Shown: positions 1 to 10,100 of the stretch, piece after piece
Numbering within the stretch: position 1 is the stretch's first letter
Layout of the letters: every line of letters begins with the position of its first letter
NCBI RefSeq assembly: GCF_050942215.1
Contig: NZ_CP192056.1
Location: 4,526,001-4,590,000 of the forward strand
Direction: 5' to 3'
Source of the DNA: Sphaerimonospora sp050942215
Lineage (GTDB): Bacteria; Actinomycetota; Actinomycetes; Streptosporangiales; Streptosporangiaceae
DNA: 64,000 nucleotides
Made by a program: the position numbers and the translations under genes
Notes under the pieces: model-generated
What the model saw: only the letters and a program-made list of their open reading frames with translations
The model's database searches: none
Told to the model about the DNA's origin: nothing

Positions 1-1229
1 TGCCGGACCTGCCGTGGGCGCAGCCGCTCACCTGGGTGGTCCAGGTGATGCCCGTGTTCTTCTTCGTCGGCGGGTACGCGAACGCCGTATCCCTCGCCGC
101 GGAGCGACGTCGTGGAGGGAACGCCACCGAGTGGCTGATCAGGCGGGGCGGACGGCTGATCCCGCCGACCACGGCCCTGGTGCTCGTGATGGGAGGCGGA
201 GCGTTGGCGGCCGGCCTGTTCGACGCCGACCCCGCCCGGGTGCGCACGGTGGTCTGGTTCGCCTCGATCCCGCTGTGGTTCCTCGTGGTCTACCTGATCG
301 CGGTCGCGCTGACCCCGCCGATGTACGCCCTCCACCGCCGGTACGGACTCGCCGTCCCGCTGGTGCTGGTGGGGCTCGTCGCCGCCGGTGACGTGGCCCG
401 CCTCCTCGGCCACGGTCTCTGGAGTAACGGCAACTTCCTGTTCGGCTGGCTGGCCGTTCACCAGATGGGGTTCGCCTGGCGGGACGGACTACTGCCGGCC
501 CGCCCTCGCGTCGCCGTACCGCTGCTGCTTGCCGGGGCCGGCGCGCTGCTCCTGCTCACCCTCGTCGGTCCCTACCCGATCAGCATGATCGATGTGCCCG
601 GCGAGCGGCTGCACAACATGTCCCCGCCGAGCCTGGCCCTGCTGGCGGTCGCCACCACCCAGTTCGGGGTCGCGCTGCTGCTGCGGGACCGGGCCGAGCG
701 GTGGCTGCGGCAGACCCGCCGGTGGGTGGTCGTGGTCGCCGTGAACACGGTGATCATGACGATCTTCCTCTGGCACATATCCGCCGCGATCCTGCTCGTC
801 GCCGCATTGCACGCGGCGGGCGTGCTCCCGACGCCGGAGGCCGGGTCGGCCGAGTGGCTGGCCTGGCGGATCCCGCTGCTGCTCATGTTCGGCGTCGTCC
901 TCGCGCTACTGGTCGCGATCTTCGGCCCGATCGAGGTGCGCGGTGTCCGACGATCGCGAAGGCTCCCGATCCCGGCACCGGCCGGTCTGGCCCGCATGGC
1001 GTCCCGTCAGGTTCTCCGGCTGTGGCTGGCCATGGCGGCATTCGCAGGAGTCGCCTGCGCCCTGTTCTCCAACAGCCTGTGGCCGAGCAGCGCCCCGACC
1101 GCGTCCGGAATGCCGGCGGCCGTACTGATCGTCTACCTCGTCTGCGCGGCGGTCCTGCGACTGCTGCGCTCGACGCCTCCCGCCACGGAAGGCAAAGCCG
1201 GCCCCACCCATCAAACGGGTCCTCCATAG
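1..1229 (+). CDS. acyltransferase 3-like membrane protein, 5' truncated by window edge
   Basis: About 408 residues are visible, read in the frame that starts at base 3; the true start lies left of the window. The protein is almost entirely hydrophobic, with roughly ten membrane segments separated by short arginine-rich loops. The visible start (PVFFFVGGYANAVS) resembles the early segment of the acyltransferase 3 (OafA/YrhL-like) family, whose members acylate cell-surface sugars or lipids at the membrane. The catalytic His of the family would lie in the missing N-terminus, so activity cannot be judged. The stop is at 1227-1229. The family assignment is by motif and topology only; the substrate is unknown. 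Confidence 0.65.
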   Translation, partial: PDLPWAQPLTWVVQVMPVFFFVGGYANAVSLAAERRRGGNATEWLIRRGGRLIPPTTALVLVMGGGALAAGLFDADPARVRTVVWFASIPLWFLVVYLIAVALTPPMYALHRRYGLAVPLVLVGLVAAGDVARLLGHGLWSNGNFLFGWLAVHQMGFAWRDGLLPARPRVAVPLLLAGAGALLLLTLVGPYPISMIDVPGERLHNMSPPSLALLAVATTQFGVALLLRDRAERWLRQTRRWVVVVAVNTVIMTIFLWHISAAILLVAALHAAGVLPTPEAGSAEWLAWRIPLLLMFGVVLALLVAIFGPIEVRGVRRSRRLPIPAPAGLARMASRQVLRLWLAMAAFAGVACALFSNSLWPSSAPTASGMPAAVLIVYLVCAAVLRLLRSTPPATEGKAGPTHQTGPP

Positions 1230-1310
1230 CACGTGCTTGTCGATGTCCCGCTCGTCCTTCCCGTACGACAAGCTCTCCACCCTGGGCAGCCTGCCCTTGG
1301 CGGGCCAAAA

Positions 1311-2156
1311 TCAGGAGCCGTGGTCGAGGAGGCGTCGCGTCCTGTCCGCGACCAGCCGGGGCCTCTCGGCCTGGATGAAATGCGCCGAGTCGGCGTCCTC
1401 GAACCACCCTTCGGGCAGGCTGTCGGCGAAACGGCGCTGGTGCTCGCGGATGTCGGCGTGCTGCCGCTCCCGCCCTTTGGCCGGACGGGCCGCCGAAAGC
1501 AGGATCGTCGGACATCGCGGGATCCGGGGCGGCCGGTGGCGGAACTCAGGGATGGCGGCGACCACCGCTTTCATCTCCCTGCGGGTCTGGGAGATGCCAG
1601 CAGGGGTGAAGTCCTCGGCGAGCATGGTCGCGTAGGTGTCGGCGGGGAACAGGCGCCGGACGTTGCCCGTGACCAGCCTCGCCATCGGGCGGATGGCGGT
1701 GAGCGGCCGCACCACGGCCAGCGCGCGGTCGAGCTTCCTCACCGTCTGGTCCCACGTGTCGTACACCGGGGCGGTCTCGGGAGTGGGATCGACCAGCAGC
1801 AACCCCCGCAGCCGGGAGGCCAGGCTCTCGGCCGCGCGCCGTGCGACCAGGCCGCCCATGCTGTGCGCGACGAGCACGAACCGGCCGGGGACCACCTCCT
1901 CGACCATCGCGACGAGATCGGCGGCCATGTCGTCGATGCTCAGCTGCGCCGTGGTTCTGCCGCTGCGGCCGAACCCCGCTCGGTCGTAGGCGACCAGGCG
2001 GGCCCGGTCGGCCAACAGCGGCAGCACCGGATCCCAGCAGGTGCGGCCGCAGCCCTGGCCGGCCTCGAAGACCACCCAGTCCGATCCCTGTCCGGACTCC
2101 TCGACATAGACGCGCCTGCCGTTCACCGGCACCGTCCGCCCCGGTATTTCCCGCAT
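1311..2156 (-). CDS. alpha/beta hydrolase
   Basis: A 281-residue alpha/beta-hydrolase-fold enzyme. After the N-terminal strands comes an oxyanion-region segment (FEAGQGCGRTCWDPV). The nucleophile elbow AHSMGG is near residue 100 and the catalytic His lies in DSAHFIQ near the C-terminus. The length is normal for single-domain esterase/hydrolase members. The ATG at 2156 is chosen because GAGGAG lies just upstream; an in-frame start five codons earlier is possible. It is divergent from the HTH regulator at 2222, with a 65-bp AT-rich shared control region, so that regulator probably controls it. The substrate cannot be told from sequence. Confidence 0.85.
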   Translation of the reverse strand: MREIPGRTVPVNGRRVYVEESGQGSDWVVFEAGQGCGRTCWDPVLPLLADRARLVAYDRAGFGRSGRTTAQLSIDDMAADLVAMVEEVVPGRFVLVAHSMGGLVARRAAESLASRLRGLLLVDPTPETAPVYDTWDQTVRKLDRALAVVRPLTAIRPMARLVTGNVRRLFPADTYATMLAEDFTPAGISQTRREMKAVVAAIPEFRHRPPRIPRCPTILLSAARPAKGRERQHADIREHQRRFADSLPEGWFEDADSAHFIQAERPRLVADRTRRLLDHGS

Positions 2157-2179
2157 GCGCTCTCCTCTCACCTCAACGT

Positions 2180-2211
2180 TTTCATTTTGGATAATGGTAA
2201 CACATATGAAA
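2180..2211. promoter_or_regulatory. divergent promoter with TTTCAT/ATGAAA dyad
   Basis: The intergenic stretch between the hydrolase and the HTH regulator is strikingly AT-rich for this genome. It holds a 6-bp inverted repeat, TTTCAT at 2180-2185 and ATGAAA at 2206-2211, separated by 20 bp, with promoter-like sequence (GATAATGG) between the arms. It is a plausible operator for the adjacent ArsR-like protein. No experimental evidence is available here. Confidence 0.35.
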
Positions 2212-2221
2212 TTGTTGGGCC

Positions 2222-2773
2222 ATGGATGTTGTCGAGCAGTTGCTGCACCCGGTGCGGCTACGCATCGTGCACGCGCTGGCCGCGGGCCACACGCTGACGA
2301 TCGCGCAGTTGTGCGCCCGCATGCCCGAGGTGTCGAAGATCACGGTGTACCGCCAGGTCGCGCTGCTGACCGAGGGGGGTTTCCTCCAGGTGGACGGCGA
2401 GCAGCGGGTGCGCGGCGCCGTCGAGCGCCGCTACCGGCTGCGTCCTGACCGGCCCACGATCGACGCCGGCGCCGCCGCGGCGATGTCGCTCGAGGACCAC
2501 CGCCGGGGATTCGCCGCGGCCATGGCCGTCCTGATCGCCGAGTTCAACGCCTACTTGGACCGTGAGGGCGCCGATCCGGCCGCAGACTCGGTGTCCTACC
2601 GGCAGGGCACGCTGTGGCTCAGCCCGGACGAACTCGCCGCGACGATCGCCGATCTGCGCGCGGTGCTGCGTGACCGGATCGCCAACACCCCCACCTCGGA
2701 CCGCGCACCATATCTGCTCAGCGCGATCCTGTTCCCCACCGGGCGACCGTCCCCGGACGAAGTCGATCGCTGA
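2222..2773 (+). CDS. ArsR-like winged-helix transcriptional regulator
   Basis: A 183-residue DNA-binding protein. Residues about 5-75 form a winged helix of the ArsR/HTH-20 type (LLHPVRLRIVHALAAG, then TIAQLCARMPEVSKITVYRQVALLTEGGFL, then a basic wing). The rest is a helical effector or dimerisation region of the kind seen in actinobacterial regulators next to hydrolases or transporters. No cysteine metal-binding motif is visible, so a metal sensor is unlikely. It is divergent from the hydrolase, which makes that gene its likely target, and autoregulation from the shared promoter is probable. Confidence 0.8.
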   Translation: MDVVEQLLHPVRLRIVHALAAGHTLTIAQLCARMPEVSKITVYRQVALLTEGGFLQVDGEQRVRGAVERRYRLRPDRPTIDAGAAAAMSLEDHRRGFAAAMAVLIAEFNAYLDREGADPAADSVSYRQGTLWLSPDELAATIADLRAVLRDRIANTPTSDRAPYLLSAILFPTGRPSPDEVDR

Positions 2774-2929
2774 TGCCGGTGACCGGCCATTCCGCCCGCT
2801 CCGCGAGCCCGGCTCGGGCGCGATGACTCAGGCCGGCCTCCAGGGCGGTGGCGAGACGCGAAGCGAGCCTCGCGACGGCGGCACGCAGTTCGGCCCGCCC
2901 TCGATGCGGAAGGGGAACGGCAGGTCGGC

Positions 2930-3170
2930 AGCCACTCCTGCGCGTACATCGTCGGGAGTACGGCCATGACCAGGCCAAGCGCCTCGGGTTCGGTAAAGGC
3001 AACCGGAGGCAGCCGCGTGCCGCGCCCGAGCCGGTACCCGTCATACGGGCCGCGGACCGACTCGACGGGGATGTCCGCCTCGCGGAGGATCCCGACGTAC
3101 CGGCGCGCGGCCCGCTCCGTGACGCCCGGATAGGGCGGCGTCGACCTGCGCGTTCGCCGCGGCTCCATAT
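2930..3170 (-). pseudogene. remnant of a YafY/WYL-type regulator (HTH part only)
   Basis: On the minus strand a stretch reads VTERAARRYVGILREADIPVE, then SVRGPYDGYRLGRGTRLPP and FTEPEALGLVMAVL. This is the recognition helix, wing and start of the linker of a DeoR/YafY-type regulator that normally continues into a WYL domain. No convincing start precedes it. After the linker the frame runs into arginine/serine-rich sequence with no WYL domain, so it is a decayed fragment. The rest of 2774-3377 has no intact gene. A short plus-strand piece from the ATG at 3169 (VEVPAADWEKWAGVRPGQAR) looks protein-like but has no stop of its own and may be another remnant. Confidence 0.45.
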
Positions 3171-3377
3171 GGTGGTGGAAGTGCCGGCCGCCGATTGGGA
3201 GAAGTGGGCCGGCGTACGGCCGGGCCAGGCCAGGCGGGACCTTATCGAGTACGTGACCTACCAGCTCGCGTACGGCACCGGCCTGGGCGATGTCCGGGCC
3301 AAATTCACCTGGTTCATCCGACCCCCTACGTGTGGTCGCCGCCGAGAAGCTGAGACCGGTACGGATGCCGTGCGATT

Positions 3378-4380
3378 TCATCGGTCGCCGAGATCGTCGA
3401 GGATCTCGCGCACCTTGACGACGTTGGGGTGCCGGGGGCCGTACCGCCGTTCCAGGTCGGGAAGCAGGGCGCGCAGGGTCCTGGTCGCGCGCGCGCGGTC
3501 GCCCGAGCCGAGCTCCAGCAGTCCGATGCGATGCCGCAGCTCCAGGATGCGGTCTTCGTCGACGCCGAACCGCTCCTCGTCCGCGAGCAGCCGGCCGAGC
3601 TGGTCGAGCGCGCGGGCCGTGTCGCCCAGCGCCGCGTGGCAGTTGGCCTCCATGACGCGGAACCGCAGCACGAGATCATCGTCCTCGCCCCGCGAACCGG
3701 CAAGATCGGCCGCCAGGCGCCGGAACCGCGGCGCCGCGCCACGGTAGTCGCCGCCGAGGAACAGGACGTCGGCCAGCTCGATCCGGAGGTCGAGCACCTC
3801 GCTGTGGTCCTGACCGTACGCGTGCACGGCCGCCTCCACCTCCTCGGCCAGCACCTCCGCCGCCTGTTTGAAGCGGGATTCGGCCTTGAGCACGCTGACG
3901 TCCTGGCGAGTGAGAGAGACGGCACCATGTCGGACCGACCGGGACGACGTGGAGGCGTGAGGCCGTCCGGAAAGCCGGGGTCGCCGGGACTGCCGCGACG
4001 CGAACAGCGGCGTCGCCCGCTCGACCTGCGGTGCCGCCGATGTCTCCGCCGGCTTCTCCGCCTCCGGCTTCTCGGTCCTCAGAGACCAGGTACAGGTCGT
4101 CGCCCTCCGTGCCGCAGTCGTAGACCGCCGGAACTCCCGGGTGCTCCAGCCTCGCGGTGATCCGCGACTCGCGGACGAAGCGCCGGGTCAGCTCCTCATC
4201 GGGCCTGCCGTCCGGCAGCCGGTCCACTCGGGTGAACTTGACCGCGCCGGGCCGGTCCAGCCGCTTGTCGTAGCCGAACCAGACCTCGCCCATCCCACCC
4301 TGCCTGCGGGAGTTCGGGTCTAGCTCGTACCGCCCGCCGATGATCCTGCCCCTCGCCACGGCGCCCTCGCTCTCCTTCAC
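3378..4380 (-). pseudogene. serine/threonine kinase-TPR protein with internal deletion and frameshift
   Basis: The first ~95 codons (GTG at 4380) encode the N-lobe of a Hanks-type kinase. RYELDPNSRRQGGMGEVWFG is the glycine loop, AVKFTRVD carries the ATP-binding lysine, and the N-lobe ends at YLVSE. The catalytic HRDxKxxN and DFG segments are absent. Reading moves to another frame, which gives a Pro/Ala linker (near 4080-3900) and then a complete TPR-rich C-terminus to the stop at 3378 (RTLRALLPDLERRYGPRHPN). The two halves belong to one known actinobacterial architecture, kinase-linker-TPR, so I infer a deletion of the kinase C-lobe. The TPR part alone could still be translated from a GTG at 3893. 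The gene follows drmC by only 8 bp on the same strand. Confidence 0.65.
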
Positions 4381-4388
4381 TCGTCACC

Positions 4389-5156
4389 TCACCGCAGGCG
4401 TCGCAGTACGCCGCGGGCGCGCAGCCGGGCCACATGCTCGGCCGCCCGCTGCGGCGCCGTACCGCCGCGGACCAGCAGGCCGGCCTCGATGTTCCTGGTG
4501 ACGCCCGAGTGAGTCAGGTTCGCACTCGACACCAGCAGCACCCGATGGTCGGCCACCGCGAGCTTCGCGTGCATTTTCGCGCCCGGCTCGGCGCGCTCGC
4601 CCACCGGCCAGTGCCACAGCTCGATCCCGTCGACGCCGGCGAACGCATGGGCGGGCTCCGCACCGCGCAACGCCGAGCCGGCGCCCTGCAGGGTCTCGAC
4701 GACCACCATCACCGACACGCCGCGCTCGACGGCCCGTGCCAGCGCGCCGAGCAGTGGTTCGTACGGCATCGCCGAGTAGGTCATGAGGACCAGTTCGGTC
4801 ACGGCCTCACCGGCCACGTCGACGAGCACCTGCGCGGTGGAGCGGACGGGCACGGCATGCGTGGCCGGTCCGGTCCACACCGACTCCACGGTCGTGCCGG
4901 CCCGGTGTCGCTCGTAGCCCGCGGCCACTCCGCGCAGGTAGATCGCCGCTTCCTGATTCGACATGCGCACCGAGCGCTGCTCGGTCAGCACCCGGTGGGC
5001 GACCTCCGGGAAGTCCGGCGCCGGCACCGCGTGGACGATTCCGACGGCGGGCCCGCCCCCGGCGATCCGGTCCGCCAGGGTCCGCAGATGCGCGGGTCCG
5101 ATCCGCTCGACCGCCTGCGCCGCGGCCGCCTCGAACCGCGGGTGGACCGCGGTCAT
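4389..5156 (-). CDS. drmC: DISARM phospholipase D-like protein DrmC
   Basis: A 255-residue PLD-superfamily protein and the last gene of the DISARM core. A single HKD signature, MHAKLAVADHRVLLVSSANL, lies near residue 195 and is followed by THSGVTRNIEAGLLV, typical of PLDc_2 proteins. The N-terminal half is helical and lacks a second HKD. In characterised class 1 DISARM, DrmC carries the PLD domain and is the least essential core component. The ATG at 5156 is chosen because the family-like sequence (HPRFEAAAAQAVERI) begins there; the gene follows the drmB stop by 16 bp on the same strand. It is followed by the kinase-TPR pseudogene. Confidence 0.88.
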   Translation of the reverse strand: MTAVHPRFEAAAAQAVERIGPAHLRTLADRIAGGGPAVGIVHAVPAPDFPEVAHRVLTEQRSVRMSNQEAAIYLRGVAAGYERHRAGTTVESVWTGPATHAVPVRSTAQVLVDVAGEAVTELVLMTYSAMPYEPLLGALARAVERGVSVMVVVETLQGAGSALRGAEPAHAFAGVDGIELWHWPVGERAEPGAKMHAKLAVADHRVLLVSSANLTHSGVTRNIEAGLLVRGGTAPQRAAEHVARLRARGVLRRLR

Positions 5157-5172
5157 CTCAACCCGGGGCCGG

Positions 5173-7086
5173 TCACGGCAGCTTGGGATAGACGGCCAGG
5201 GCGGGGTCGTCGATCGGAACGACGAACCGCCGGTCGAGGAAGCGGTTGCCCCGCTCGCACGTTGTCTCGGAGACGAACAGGCACACATGGCAGGCCGCAC
5301 CGTGCAGGAAGTCCTCGGGCTCACGCGGCAGCCGTTCCGAGCACAGCGGGTCGGAGGAGCAGGTCATCGCCTCGGCGAGGGCGCGGCGGGTCAGCCGGAC
5401 CAGCTCCTCGGGCCGGGCGAGCGACACGAGCCCGCCGAGCGTGCCCTCCGCGTCGGGAACGGCCGTGTAGATCAGGATGCCGCCGCGCGGGTCGTCCTCG
5501 CCACCGGCATAGATCCGTTCGGCGAGGCTGGCGGAGTTGTAGCCGCATTCGAGCGCGATCGTACGGATCAGCAGGTGCGACAGGGTGTGCAGGACGTAGT
5601 AGCGCGGGCCGGGCCAACCGCTGTAGCGATGCTCCTCATCGAACGGCTGACCTGTCCTGGCCGAGTAGCGGTACTCCCGGAAGCGGCCGAAAGCCTCCCG
5701 GTGCCGCCGCATGGCCTCCGAGTCGGCCACCTGCCGCTCCCAACGGGTCAGCAGCTCCTCGGGCAGCCGGAGGAAGACGCCCTCCCCTCGCACCTCGCTC
5801 GCCGGCACCCAGGTGGGCCGGGACCTGGCGAGCGGCACCCGCCGCACCAGCTGCGGATCCTCCGGGTCGGGCGCGTCGAGCCGGGTGAAGCCGATCATCG
5901 CGCGCACTTCGCGCAGCCGCTCCACCTGCACGACATCCGAGAAGTAGCCCTTGAGCAGGGGCGGCACCGGCTCGTCGTCGCGGAAGGCGGTGAAGTCGTC
6001 GGTCGGCTCGGGCAGGTGCGGGCTGGAGAAGATCTTCCATTCCGGAGTAAGCAGGTCGGGATACCCTCGGGGCTCCTGTTCTGGCTTATCGCCGGCCGCC
6101 GCTGCGGCCTCCTCACCGCGGTGCCGTTCGATCGCCGTCCAGACCTCCTCATCGGTCCACTTCTCGAACTCGTAGGACAGCGGCGGCATGGAGCGCATGA
6201 ACGGCAGCATGTCCGGATTGCCGACAAGCTTCAGGTTGTCCCAGAACTTCGCCACCCGCGCGTCCAGTTCGCCTCCCCCGCCGCGCGGTACGGCCAGGGC
6301 CGACAGGGTCTGCGGGAACCACTGGTTCGACGCGCCGACGACGAGCACGTGCGGCTTGTTCTCACAGGCCGTGAACATGCCGAGGTGGGGGTGCCGTCCC
6401 CGGCAGTACGGCAGCCGCTCCCTGCCGCGTTTGCCCATCGCCTCGCGGATGTTGCGGTCGGCTCCGCAGCGCTTGCAGAAGATCCGGACGTTGGCCCCGA
6501 TGTTGCCGCCCCGGTCCTCCATGAACAGGTTCGGCTTCGCCGCGGCCGGACACTTGCCGCCGTGATGGACGAACTCCAGGTACGGAAAGTCGTCGAGATG
6601 CCCGGCCGTACAGGCCAGGACGAAGCGGGCGCCGACCACGAGTCGCTTCTTGTTGCCCTTTCCGCACTCGTGGAAGAACCGGGCCTCATGCGGCTTGTTC
6701 GGTCTGTCGTTTTCGAACCCGAACGCCGTCGAGTCGATCCGCGCCAGCAGATTACAGGCGGTGCAGCGCATCCATCCGGGGAACGGCAGGACGGGCACGC
6801 CGGTCCTGGCGGCCGGGCCGTTCGGGTTGTTGTCGGTGCCCGGCAGCCAGGGAGCGGGCCGCAGCTGGCCGACGGTCTTGCTCAGCAGGGCCTGCACGGC
6901 CGCGAGCAGCCGGGGCTCCGCGATCAGCGCGGGGTTCCTCGACTCGTCGTCGCCGACACCATGGTCACCGCCGTCGCGGTCGCCCGCGGCGGCGTAGACA
7001 CCTTCGTACCGCCAGTCGTCGAGGCCCTTCACCAGCACGGAGAAGTTGGGCAGGTCGACGATCGACCCGACGCCGGAGGTGAACAT
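5173..7086 (-). CDS. drmB: DISARM DUF1998 protein DrmB
   Basis: 637 residues from the first canonical ATG. Cysteine pairs near residues 106 and 200-235 (CTAC, CKRC) suggest zinc ribbons. The DUF1998 region is near residues 490-600 (HTLSHLLIRTIALECGYNSA), and a final cysteine cluster (CSSDPLC, CHVC) follows. DrmB partners with the DrmA helicase in the DISARM DNA-sensing complex. The conserved family N-terminus appears to extend upstream of the ATG (VGAVRPSHLMFTSGVGSIVD), yet no ATG, GTG or TTG occurs between the preceding in-frame stop near 7200 and 7086. Initiation may be at an ATA at 7143-7141 with AAGGGG upstream, or by frameshift from drmA. Confidence 0.88.
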   Translation of the reverse strand: MFTSGVGSIVDLPNFSVLVKGLDDWRYEGVYAAAGDRDGGDHGVGDDESRNPALIAEPRLLAAVQALLSKTVGQLRPAPWLPGTDNNPNGPAARTGVPVLPFPGWMRCTACNLLARIDSTAFGFENDRPNKPHEARFFHECGKGNKKRLVVGARFVLACTAGHLDDFPYLEFVHHGGKCPAAAKPNLFMEDRGGNIGANVRIFCKRCGADRNIREAMGKRGRERLPYCRGRHPHLGMFTACENKPHVLVVGASNQWFPQTLSALAVPRGGGGELDARVAKFWDNLKLVGNPDMLPFMRSMPPLSYEFEKWTDEEVWTAIERHRGEEAAAAAGDKPEQEPRGYPDLLTPEWKIFSSPHLPEPTDDFTAFRDDEPVPPLLKGYFSDVVQVERLREVRAMIGFTRLDAPDPEDPQLVRRVPLARSRPTWVPASEVRGEGVFLRLPEELLTRWERQVADSEAMRRHREAFGRFREYRYSARTGQPFDEEHRYSGWPGPRYYVLHTLSHLLIRTIALECGYNSASLAERIYAGGEDDPRGGILIYTAVPDAEGTLGGLVSLARPEELVRLTRRALAEAMTCSSDPLCSERLPREPEDFLHGAACHVCLFVSETTCERGNRFLDRRFVVPIDDPALAVYPKLP

Positions 7087-7142
7087 CAGGTGGCTGGGCC
7101 GTACCGCGCCGACCCGGGGCCGGTAGGTGGAGAAGTCGGTTA

Positions 7143-10100
7143 TTACCTGCCCCTTCCGTCCAGCGCGCCCTTTTTGGTCGGCGTTTCGTTCAGCGCGGAC
7201 AGGCCCATCTCATCGCCCACCGGATCGTCGCCGTCCGGATCGTCATCGGTGCCCGCCTGGAAGGTCCACTCCGGCTCACCGACAGGACTGAGGAAGATCT
7301 TCCCGCCTCCCGGCAGCAGCAAATTCACCTCGTTCTCGGTCTCCCGCATCGAGTTGCCGACGGTGAGCGCATCCCACGTGCCGTTCCCGGCCCGTTTCAG
7401 CAGGCCCTTCACCACCTCCTCGGCGGTGCCCCTGCGCCGCTCGTAACCGAGCCGCGCCGGACCGTCCTTTTCCGCGTTCCACCGGTCGATCAGGGCCTTG
7501 AGCCGTTCGTCCAGGGCCTGCCGGCCGCGCGGCCCACCGGCGACCTCGGCCCGGTCGAGGAACCTCCTAATGATCAGCTTGACCGTCTCGCCGGCGAGCG
7601 GCACCTCCTCGGCGTCGCGGTTGCGCGAGTACGTCTCCTCGACGTTCCGTACGGCGGCGGCGAACGTCGCGGTGGTGCCTCGATCCAGGGCGCGAGCCGT
7701 GTACGGCGTCACCGACAGGGCCTCGACCTGGCGGTAGAACGTGGCGTGGTAGTGCTCGAAGTCCTCGTAGTGGGCCAGATCACGCGGGCGGGACCAGTTG
7801 TACAGTGTGATCACCAGGCCCGGCCGGGCCTGGTGACGGCCGACTCGGGAGGACGCCTGGATGTACTCGGCGGTGTTCTTCGGCTGGCCGACCACCATCA
7901 TCAACCCGAACCGCGACACGTCGACGCCGACCTGGAGCATCGACGTGGCGAGCACGACGTCGACCGGCGGCCGTGCGGTCCGCTGGCGGCTGCTGCGCAG
8001 CATGCGGTAGCGCTCGGCGAGCCGGTGCGCCCGCCGACGCTTCGCCGCGTCCTTCTCCCTCATGACGTCGGTGATCTCGGCCCGGCATTCCATCGTGCGA
8101 CGCGAGGTGTCCAGCTCCGGATCGAACCCGATTTCAAGCCGCTTGAGCACGTCACTGATGTCCCCGGAGGAGATCCGCGAGGTGAGCTCGGCGATGTTCA
8201 GCAGGTCGGTACGGCTCAGCAGCCGCTCGGACAGCTTCTTGCGCCTGCCGTGGGTCCTGATCCTGGTGGTGACGTCGTCGTCGAGGTAGCGCCGCATGCC
8301 GGCGAGCTCGCGGGTGGCGTTGAAGTAGCCGACGAGGGTCATGTACGGGTCGGCGGCCTCGCCGTACCGGTCGAAGAGGGTCTGTCCGGCCAGCAGCAGG
8401 ATCTCGGCGAGCCGGATCTCGGCCGACTTCAGGCGCACGCCGTGCGCGCACACCCCGAGGTAGCGCCGTCCGGGGTCCTGCGGCGTGACCCGGACCTGAC
8501 GGGAGAAGAACGTGTCACCCACGTCGAGGACCTGCGGCGGGAAGACCGCGAGATCACGGCCGAAGATGTTGAGCACCTGCCGGTCGGCCCGCTTGGTCGT
8601 CGCCGTCGAAGCGACGGTCTTCGGCCCGGTGGGCTCACCCGCGACGGTCCAGGTGCACAGCTCGTTCACGGCCGCCTCGAACAGGCCGACCGTGGTGCCG
8701 AGCGCACCCGAGATGAGATGCAGCTCGTCCTGGATGATCAGGTCCGGCGGCCGGAGCCTGATCACCGGGCGGCTCTCCACCCTGGGCAGTCCGCCCTTGG
8801 CGTTGTGCCGGCCCGCGCAGCCGATCTGCTCGTCCATGTCGTCGTGCCGGTAGCCGTGCCGCGGGCAGCGGCGGCTCACCCGCCCGAACAGATGCCCGGC
8901 GAACCCACGCCAGGGCAGTTGCGCCAGCTTGTCGACGGTCGCGATGACCAGGCTCGGGACGAGACGGTAGATCTCCTCGTCCACGGTGAGGATCGGCAGG
9001 CCCTCCCGCCGGGCGTACACCTCGTCCTCTCCCCACGTCCGGCGCAGGAACCGTTCCTCGCCGAGGCGGGAGAATGGGCATGAATCTGCGTCTCCCTCGC
9101 TACCACGACCGCAGTAGAGCAGGACGCGACGGCGGTCCTCGTCGAGGTCGAGGTTCCGGCCGGCGTTCAGCTTCTCCCCGCACCAGGGACAGGTCAACGT
9201 CTGCAACACGTTGGCCCTGCGGCTGTCGGGGGCCTCCTTGGCCTCCTCGATCTGGTCCCTGGCCTCCTTGAACCAGTTCGGCGAGACCGTGCCGCCCACC
9301 CACAGGCCGATGCGGAACGGCTCCTCACCCCAGGTCCTGGGGTCATCGCGGCGCAGCACCTCGCACGCGCACACCAGAGCCGCCGCCCGCTGGAACTGCT
9401 GGGCGGTCAGCAGCCGCAGCGTGTAGCGCATCAGCACCGCCACGCCGTCCAGGCCGCTGCGCGCGTCGGCTCCCGCGCCGACGACCTTCTGCAGGCGGCG
9501 GACCGCGAAGGCGTACGCGGTGAGGCCGAGGTACGCCTCGGTCTTGCCGCCACCGGTCGGGAAGAACAGCAGATCGACGGTGCCGGTGTGGTCGGCGGCC
9601 CGTTCCGGATGCGCCGGATCGGTCAGCGCGGGCAGGTTGAGCAGGATGAACGCGAGCTGGAAGGGCCGCCACGACGCCGCCTTGGCCCCGTCGGCCTCGA
9701 CCTGCGCCATGGCCTGCGCGTAGCCGAGGCCGAGCTCGTCGCGGAGCTTCGCCACCGCGGTGCGGCGGCGCTGCAGCGCCATCGCCCGGTTGGCGAACCG
9801 GAACGCCGCGAGCGCCTGCTCGTGTCGCTCGGCGTCGAACCCTGCCTCGCCGTACGGCGACGTATCGCACAGCAGCGCGATCCCGGCCCGGATCCGCGCG
9901 GCGGCCTGGCGTGCCCGCTGAACGGCGACGACCGCGGCGTCACGCAGCGGCTCGGGCAGGCCGGGGATCTTCCGCTCCTGTTCGTCGAGCCACTCCGCAT
10001 AGCCGTCGGCCAGTGGTGCCAGACCGGCGGCCAGTTCCTCGGGGGTGGCGTCCGCCAGGGCGTCCATGGACAGCTCGACTCCGGAGAGAGCCGTGCCCTC

